Shown here in pieces: positions 50,675 to 55,114 of a DNA stretch of 55,114 nt. Location: NCBI GenBank assembly GCA_903929755.1, contig CAIYVZ010000175.1, positions 1-55,114 of the forward strand, given 5' to 3'. This DNA is from an uncultured Acidobacteriia bacterium. Lineage in GTDB: Bacteria; Acidobacteriota; Terriglobia; Bryobacterales; Bryobacteraceae. Below the pieces are notes generated by a model, which worked only from the letters and a program-made list of their open reading frames with translations, had not been told where the DNA came from and did no database searches. A program made the translations under genes and the position numbers. Numbering within the stretch: position 1 is the stretch's first letter; each line of letters opens with the position of its first letter.

Positions 50675-52273
50675 CTACAACCTTCTTGCTACGATTGCGA
50701 AATCCAGGCTGCCGAAGAAGCGATTCCTGAATTTTTCCGGTAGCTCCGCGAGCTCCGGAATGGTCTCAATCGGGGGGGAAAGGCGGTGCAGCTGAACCAC
50801 GGTCATACCGGCTTCTTCCATGTAAAACGCCAATAATTCATGGGGTACGGGCCGCGTGTGGGTGGGGTCCAGATAGAAGTGCGTGGCGAAGATGGCCAGG
50901 CATTCCGGGTTCGGCGTCTCGATGGCCAGAACTCCGCCTCTTCTCAAACGCGAGGCACAGAGGCGCACCAAATCCGGCAAAACCGCGGGCTGCATGTGCT
51001 CCACAACCTGGGAGCAGAAGATGCCATCGAATTCTTCTTCGGGCTGCGACGGCAGAAAGTCAAAAAGGTCGGCTACCTCGGCTGTGAGGTTTTTTGACCG
51101 GCACTGCTCCACGGAGTCTTCTCCCAGATCGATACCGCGGGCGGGAACATTCAGTTCCGCCATCAGGCCCAGGAACTCACCGCGACCGCAGCCGATGTCG
51201 AGAACGTTGGTGCAGCCCTCGAAATACTGCCGGTAGATTTGCTGATTGCCGCGAACATACTCTTCAGAACCACGGAAACGTTCGGCGAAGCGGCTGTAGT
51301 CGAGTTGAGGAATACCGGACGGGGCAGCGGCCATGGGGGGGGCGGCAACCACAGGTGCTGGGGGGGCGGCTACCGCAGTGCGCTGACGGATCAGGCGAAG
51401 CTCGGTGTGAATGATCCGGTCGTAATCGGCCCGGGTCCTGGTAAAGTCCTCGGCAAGCTGCTTGTGGATGTTCAGGGTGGTGCGGTCCAGCGCTCCCAGA
51501 TAATCGGCATGCTGGCCCTTCACCATGTCGCGGAAGTTGGCTTCCACCTGGTTTACACGATGCTGAAAAGCACCCTGCAGGTCGGCGGCGGCGCGCAGGA
51601 ACTGTATTTCGTTGGTTGAGAGCTTTTCCTCCCAGCTACGGCGCCAGTCGATCCAGTGGGTGCGAACGTCTTTCAGTTCCCCCGCTTCCGCTTTCAGTTC
51701 CCCCGCTTCCGCTTTGAGGCAGTCAACCTGCTGCTCCAGCAGAGAACGCAACTGCGCTGAGCGGTCTTCCAGTTGTTTGGTTAGTTCGGTGGCCCGAAGA
51801 TCGATCTGCAGGCTGAGTTCATCCACGCGCGCGAATTCACGGCGCAAATTGACGAACTGTTCGTTGGTCTGGCCCGCAAGCGACACCAGGGTACGGTTGT
51901 GCTCGTTGAGGGCTTCCAGAATCGCCTCGGTAGCCGCGAGGGATTCGCGGTTGTAGGCAATCTGCCCCCGCACGAACCACTGGAACGCCCGGGCGACGGA
52001 CTTCTTTGCCGTCTGGATAACGGCATTGGCCAAGCCGCCGGAACGGGGGTTCACGGAACCAATAGAAGCGACACGCGCCTGCGCCGCGTCGCGGGCATGA
52101 ACCACAGGCATCAGATCGGCAATGGCGATCTGGATGGGCGGTGCATCATCTCCAACCACAGGCTGAGGATGACGGGCGCGAACACGGTCGCGCACGCTGT
52201 TCACGATAGCTGCGAGTTCTGACAGCTTTTCGGCGTCAGCGGGCACGGCTCTTCTTTTTCCTGGTTTGCTCAC
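50675..52273 (-). CDS. Coiled-coil protein with C-terminal methyltransferase domain
   Basis: The 532-residue protein has a charged N-terminus, a long helical coiled-coil middle (about 110-300) and an alanine/proline linker. A class-I AdoMet methyltransferase domain follows (about 340-532): motif I VLDIGCGRGEFLGL, later FDGIFCSQVVEHMQ and GGVLAIETPNPE. The end DPTHTRPVPHELLAFYMEEAG is typical (in part DPTHTRPVPHELLAFYMEE) of glycan-chain-terminating or O-antigen methyltransferases of the WbdD-like type, so a cell-surface sugar target is likely. The start GTG at 52273 has AGGAGCAGG upstream and overlaps queF by 38 bases. A 21-base tandem duplication lies in the coiled coil. Confidence 0.82.
   Translation of the reverse strand: MSKPGKRRAVPADAEKLSELAAIVNSVRDRVRARHPQPVVGDDAPPIQIAIADLMPVVHARDAAQARVASIGSVNPRSGGLANAVIQTAKKSVARAFQWFVRGQIAYNRESLAATEAILEALNEHNRTLVSLAGQTNEQFVNLRREFARVDELSLQIDLRATELTKQLEDRSAQLRSLLEQQVDCLKAEAGELKAEAGELKDVRTHWIDWRRSWEEKLSTNEIQFLRAAADLQGAFQHRVNQVEANFRDMVKGQHADYLGALDRTTLNIHKQLAEDFTRTRADYDRIIHTELRLIRQRTAVAAPPAPVVAAPPMAAAPSGIPQLDYSRFAERFRGSEEYVRGNQQIYRQYFEGCTNVLDIGCGRGEFLGLMAELNVPARGIDLGEDSVEQCRSKNLTAEVADLFDFLPSQPEEEFDGIFCSQVVEHMQPAVLPDLVRLCASRLRRGGVLAIETPNPECLAIFATHFYLDPTHTRPVPHELLAFYMEEAGMTVVQLHRLSPPIETIPELAELPEKFRNRFFGSLDFAIVARRL
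51671..51712 (+). repeat. 21-bp tandem duplication in the coiled-coil region
   Basis: Two identical adjacent copies, 51671-51691 and 51692-51712, start TTTCAGTTCCCCC. On the coding strand each gives AEAGELK-type residues, so the protein reads LKAEAGELKAEAGELKD, one heptad inserted in register with the coiled coil. The perfect identity suggests a recent event. Confidence 0.9.
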
Positions 52274-52697
52274 CCTGCTCCTGGCTTTGCTGCCACGAAG
52301 CAGTGACGCGGGTAGTGAGGCCGCCGCGCGGGGCAAAATCCCCCATTACCGTGATGCTGAGGGGGTCGCAGGCCTTCACAATGTCCCGGACGAAACAGTT
52401 GACGATGTTTTCCTGGAAGATCCCCAGGTTGCGATACGCCAGCGTGTACATCTTGAACGATTTCAGTTCCAGGCAGAGCTTGTCGGGGATGTAGGTAACA
52501 ACGATGGTGCCGGAATCCGGCAGCCCGGTCTTTGGGCAAACAGACGTGAATTCCGGGATGCCGATTTCGATCTCATAGGCCCCGAACTGGTTCGGCCAGG
52601 TCTCAATTGCCGGAAACTCGGTGTCGATGCCACTGGCGGCGTGTTCGTCGGTATAGGCTTTGGCGTCGATATGCGCTTTTGCTTTGCCCTGTTTCAT
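52236..52697 (-). CDS. queF: NADPH-dependent 7-cyano-7-deazaguanine reductase (QueF)
   Basis: The 153-residue unimodular tunnel-fold enzyme reduces preQ0 to preQ1 for queuosine. The thioimide-forming cysteine is Cys54 with Asp61 in FTSVCPKTGLPDSG, and the QueF motif is ELKSFKMYTLAYRNLGIFQE. Substrate contacts follow in VNCFVRDIV. The basic tail (TRKKKSRAR) overlaps the next gene. The start ATG at 52697 overlaps the upstream stop (ATGA). With queA in the same array it covers two steps of Q synthesis; queC, D and E are not in the window. Confidence 0.96.
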   Translation of the reverse strand: MKQGKAKAHIDAKAYTDEHAASGIDTEFPAIETWPNQFGAYEIEIGIPEFTSVCPKTGLPDSGTIVVTYIPDKLCLELKSFKMYTLAYRNLGIFQENIVNCFVRDIVKACDPLSITVMGDFAPRGGLTTRVTASWQQSQEQGEQTRKKKSRAR

Positions 52698-53935
52698 TTG
52701 GTTTCCGTGAGTTCCTTTGACAGCAGGTCGAGGAAGAGGCCAACATCGGTGACCACGCCAACGGCCTGTCCCGTACCGCGGTCACTGACCTTGGTGGCAA
52801 CCGCCGGGTTGATATCGACGCAGACAATACGAACCCAACTGGGCAGCATGTTGCCGGTTGCGATGGAGTGAAGCATGGAACCGAGACACAGCACCAGACC
52901 GGCCGGTTTCAGGAGTTCGGCGTAAGCATCCTGCGCCTCATTCATGTCGGTGATGGTGTCAGGCAGGGGCCCATCGTCCCGCAGGCTGCCAGCGAGGACG
53001 AACGGGACGTTATGGGTGACGCACTCGAACATAACGCCGGACTTCAGGCGTCCGCTTTCCACCGCACCGCGAATTCCACCCGCGTGATAGACCGCGTTGA
53101 TGGCGCGCATGTGATTGCGGTGCCCGTGTTCGGCCTGGCGTCCGTCTTCCATCCTGACGCCGAGGGAAGTGCCCAGCAGCGCCGATTCGATATCGTGAAC
53201 GCCCAGGGCATTACCGCTCAACAGACCATCCACCCAGTGATTGCGAATGAGGCGGGTGAGCCCCACGACGCCGCCGGTATGGACAACAACAGGTCCGGCG
53301 ACCACGATGATTTTCTTGCCCTGTTCGCGGGCCTGGCGAGCGAGATTGGCGGTTTGCCGGACGGCCGTCTCTACCTGGCGTTCCGACGAAATCTCATTTG
53401 ACATGAAAGAGAACGAATTACGATCGCGCTCCTTCGATTCCGGGATGACACGGATGCCGTGCATACCGGTAACGACCCAATCGCCCGCCTTGATGTCGCG
53501 GAGACGGCGGCAGGCGGCCTCGGGTTTGCCGCTCTCGGTTTCGGAGCCACGTTTTACAACGACGAGGGCGTCCATGCGCTGGTTCGCCACGTCAATCCAC
53601 TGGGTACCGATGCGGACCTGAGTATGGTGATTGCTGGTGGAGTAGAAATCTTCCGGCGCGCAGCGATCGCGCTCTACAAGGACCAGGGTGGCTTCCACGC
53701 TCTCGGCCGGGGAACAGCCAATCGGCAGCAATTGCGCGATGAGGTGCTCCATCTCCTCGCGGGACGAGGTCTCAACCTTCAGGCGGAGATAAGACGGTTC
53801 ACTGTTGGTGCGGCCAATGCGGAACTGCTCCACTTCGAAGCGACCATTCGACTCCACCACTTTGTCGAAAATCCGCTCCATCACGTGGGAGTCGATCAGA
53901 TGGCCTTCGGCTTCAACTACTTCCTGGAAAGGCAT
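52694..53935 (-). CDS. TIGR00300-family protein (LOR/SDH-like, ornithine cyclodeaminase type)
   Basis: The 413-residue protein belongs to TIGR00300, related to the LOR/SDH C-terminal region and to the archaeal-type ornithine cyclodeaminase (AgrE/ArgZ C-terminal part). It starts VVEAEGHLIDSHVMERIFDKV, in part EAEGHLIDSHVMERIFD, then has CAPEDFYSTSNHHTQVRIG, and a Rossmann-like C-terminal half with VVAGPVVVHTGG and LLSGNALGVHDIE. An NAD-linked conversion of ornithine to proline is the best characterised activity in the family, but it is not proven here. The ATG at 53935 lacks a clear Shine-Dalgarno sequence. It heads the tRNA-modification array. Confidence 0.82.
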   Translation of the reverse strand: MPFQEVVEAEGHLIDSHVMERIFDKVVESNGRFEVEQFRIGRTNSEPSYLRLKVETSSREEMEHLIAQLLPIGCSPAESVEATLVLVERDRCAPEDFYSTSNHHTQVRIGTQWIDVANQRMDALVVVKRGSETESGKPEAACRRLRDIKAGDWVVTGMHGIRVIPESKERDRNSFSFMSNEISSERQVETAVRQTANLARQAREQGKKIIVVAGPVVVHTGGVVGLTRLIRNHWVDGLLSGNALGVHDIESALLGTSLGVRMEDGRQAEHGHRNHMRAINAVYHAGGIRGAVESGRLKSGVMFECVTHNVPFVLAGSLRDDGPLPDTITDMNEAQDAYAELLKPAGLVLCLGSMLHSIATGNMLPSWVRIVCVDINPAVATKVSDRGTGQAVGVVTDVGLFLDLLSKELTETK

Positions 53936-54093
53936 GAACTACCAGTCTATCTGGCGCGCAACCCTGAGTGAGAAGAGGCCATTATCATGATCTTCGGAGA
54001 AGGCAAGGGGCCCAAACACCGCACCGGCAGGCGTGAAAGCTTCATCGGATGGCAAAAACATCAGGAAAAGTGGGAATTTTGGAACATTTTCGC

Positions 54094-54122
54094 TTTACAA
54101 TGTTTTCCATCTTCCGTATGAT
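54094..54122 (+). promoter_or_regulatory. Probable promoter of the HU-like gene
   Basis: TTTACA (54094-54099) and TATGAT (54117-54122) are separated by the optimal 17 bp. Transcription would begin near 54129 and give a 92-nt leader before the ATG at 54221. The 53936-54220 intergenic region is otherwise without recognisable genes; an unsupported 44-codon frame starts at 53987. Confidence 0.6.
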
Positions 54123-54220
54123 GAAAACGGCTCGTGAATGACGCCGGGTGCTCCTGGACCCAATAAAAGCAGGGGTTCGGGGTGTTTTCACAGCCACAAT
54201 AGTAACAGGAGATTTAAAAC

Positions 54221-54544
54221 ATGGCCACTACAAGAATGACGCAGACCGCGCTGGTGCGTGCGCTCGCCGAGAAAGCTGAAATTACCAACAAGCAGGCCCG
54301 TGCGGTTCTGGACAATCTGTCCGCCGTTGCGGTCAGCGAGGTAAAGAAGAACGGGGTTTTCGTTCTGCCTGGTATTGGCAGACTGGTTCGCGTGGAACGC
54401 AAGGCTCGTATGGGCCGCAATCCCGCCACCGGCGTAGCGATCAAGATCCCGGCCAAGAAGGTGGTGAAGTTCCGCGTCGCGAAGGCGGCGAAGGACTCCA
54501 TCGTTCCGCCGAAAGCAAAGAAGGAAAAGGTCGTAAAGGCCTAG
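54221..54544 (+). CDS. HU/IHF-like DNA-binding protein
   Basis: The 107-residue protein has the HU-fold: MTQTALVRALAEKAEITNKQARAVLDNL, here in part as ALVRALAEKAEITNKQA, the strand GVFVLPGIGRLVRVERKARM, and the DNA-contact arm GRNPATGVAIKIPAKKVVKFR with the central RNPATG motif. The lysine-rich tail (PPKAKKEKVVKA) extends past the core, and Ala- or Lys-rich tails are known in some actinobacterial and acidobacterial HU. It bends and compacts DNA. The ATG at 54221 has AGGAG at 54206-54210. Confidence 0.95.
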   Translation: MATTRMTQTALVRALAEKAEITNKQARAVLDNLSAVAVSEVKKNGVFVLPGIGRLVRVERKARMGRNPATGVAIKIPAKKVVKFRVAKAAKDSIVPPKAKKEKVVKA

Positions 54545-54591
54545 TTCCGCAACGATGAAGTTCGGCAACCGCCGTCCTTCCGTTTCAAAAA

Positions 54592-54627
54592 AAACCCCGC
54601 CGAAGCCGACAGGCCCAAGCGGGGTTT
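54592..54627. terminator. Terminator between HU and TatA genes
   Basis: AAACCCCGC (54592-54600) and GCGGGGTTT (54619-54627) pair perfectly around an 18-base loop, with A-rich sequence before and T-rich sequence after. It can serve both convergent genes. Confidence 0.88.
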
Positions 54628-54705
54628 CTTCTTTCAGATTTCGGTCAGGCCCTTTTCGCTACCCTTCTTGCCGGCAGCGATTGAAGCGGTTGATGCATGC
54701 TTCAG

Positions 54706-54921
54706 TTACGCCGGTTTCTTGGGCTCAGCGGTGGCGGCGGGCGTTTCTTCCTGTTCCTTCATGGCGTGCTTGAAGTTCTTGATTCCTTCGCCGATACCCT
54801 TGGCTACTTCAGGAATCTTCTTGCCGCCAAAAAGCAGCACGGCGACTCCGAGGACTACCATCAGTTCGGTTCCGGAAAGGCCACCTATACCGGCAGATTG
54901 TACGGTTTGAGCAAAATTCAA
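54706..54921 (-). CDS. tatA: Sec-independent translocase TatA/TatE
   Basis: The 71-residue protein has the TatA layout: a short polar N-terminus, one transmembrane helix (GTELMVVLGVAVLLFGGKKIP), seen in part as ELMVVLGVAVLLFGGKK, and an amphipathic helix VAKGIGEGIKNFKHAM. The FGGKKIPE hinge is diagnostic. TatA forms the pore that exports folded proteins with twin-arginine signals. The start is probably TTG at 54921 with AGAGG eight bases upstream; an in-frame alternative at 54972 would add 17 odd residues. No tatB or tatC is adjacent. Confidence 0.9.
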   Translation of the reverse strand: MNFAQTVQSAGIGGLSGTELMVVLGVAVLLFGGKKIPEVAKGIGEGIKNFKHAMKEQEETPAATAEPKKPA

Positions 54922-54983
54922 AAGGGCACCTCTCAGAAACCATTGTATAGGATGCGGGACGGCGAACGTCAACCCACTCTTGT

Positions 54984-55033
54984 CTCATGCAAGATGAGCC
55001 TGAAGGGGGGTACGGATTCTCACGCAAGGTGAG
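54984..55033 (+). repeat. Tandem covarying stem-loops before the right-end gene
   Basis: CTCAT-GCAAG-ATGAG (54984-54998) and CTCAC-GCAAG-GTGAG (55019-55033) are two hairpins with identical five-base loops. Both are followed by CCTGA and then a purine-rich run. The unit period is 35 bases. The change T-A to C-G at the closing pair keeps the stem. They lie within the 91 bases before a start-like ATG at 55075, so a regulatory leader is possible. Confidence 0.55.
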
Positions 55034-55074
55034 CCTGAGGAGAAGGGGTTGGATGCTGGGGATTGATCATCAGC

Positions 55075-55114
55075 ATGAACGACACGGAAGTAAGCAGCCT
55101 GAGTCAGATCGAGG
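55075..55114 (+). CDS. Possible gene start cut by the window end
   Basis: ATG at 55075 opens a frame of 13 codons (MNDTEVSSLSQIE) that is still open at the window end. The upstream sequence GAAGGGG is a poor ribosome-binding site and is too far away. The only support is the open frame and the intergenic context behind tatA; the product cannot be named. Confidence 0.3.
   Translation, partial: MNDTEVSSLSQIE

Noticed and set aside
53987-54121. 44-codon frame upstream of the HU-like gene
   Set aside because: No ribosome-binding site, no similarity that I recognise, and it overlaps the HU promoter.
1-55114. CRISPR arrays, insertion sequences and prophage genes
   Set aside because: No regularly spaced repeats, transposase, integrase or phage structural genes were seen anywhere in the window.

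Overview
The window is about 55 kb of GC-rich bacterial chromosome with no sign of phage, plasmid or insertion sequences. The gene content points to an Acidobacteriota soil bacterium of the Solibacter/Bryobacter group. Pointers are a TIGR03435-family exported protein (a family known mainly from this group), a 1150-residue Oar-like TonB-dependent receptor with an N-terminal carboxypeptidase-regulatory domain, an exported M13 peptidase, a PQQ dehydrogenase with a c-type heme domain, Uma2 and DinB paralogues, and a CTD that resembles TIGR03437. This placement rests on family knowledge; I could not search.

Layout from left to right. Positions 1-1850 hold divergent tRNA-Lys and tRNA-Leu genes and an aldehyde dehydrogenase. 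Positions 1889-5419 are a tight operon: ECF sigma factor, zinc-finger/HEAT anti-sigma factor, exported beta-helix-like protein and double-PDZ protein. Positions 5501-13751 hold a DinB protein, the TonB receptor, the M13 peptidase, a Uma2 protein and an M20 peptidase. Positions 13845-18128 hold the PQQ/cytochrome dehydrogenase, an exported peroxiredoxin whose catalytic cysteine codon is an in-frame TGA followed by a SECIS-like hairpin (a probable selenoprotein), a DinB protein and the TIGR03435 protein. Next come hisS and aspS, facing a minus-strand run thiL, DUF4380, ankyrin/heme/toroid protein, ugd, cmk, aspartokinase (28816 down to 21436).

Positions 28842-30617 hold an Rrf2 regulator with a perfect palindromic operator candidate, overlapping a c-type cytochrome gene of unknown family. 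After an orphan hydantoinase A gene come the circularly permuted ATP-grasp, alpha-E and transglutaminase genes (32597-36062), then a decayed DUF433/PIN-like toxin-antitoxin pair, a sugar-acid dehydratase, a PHP/PAP2 pair, a beta-propeller protein, and hfq.

From 53935 down to 43371 lies a strikingly dense minus-strand array concerned with translation and tRNA modification: a TIGR00300 protein, queF, a coiled-coil methyltransferase, tRNA-Gln(CUG), ttcA, a CmoB-like methyltransferase, an ABC-F ATPase, queA, prfB (with the classic programmed +1 frameshift), and a Sua5/TsaC protein. Most neighbours overlap by a few bases. The right edge has an HU-like gene with a good promoter, tatA, and two tandem hairpins with a compensatory base-pair change just before a gene cut by the window end.

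The best candidates for new biology are the selenocysteine peroxiredoxin with its hairpin, the ankyrin/CxxCH/cyclase-like fusion, the Rrf2-cytochrome unit, and the tandem hairpins at the right edge.
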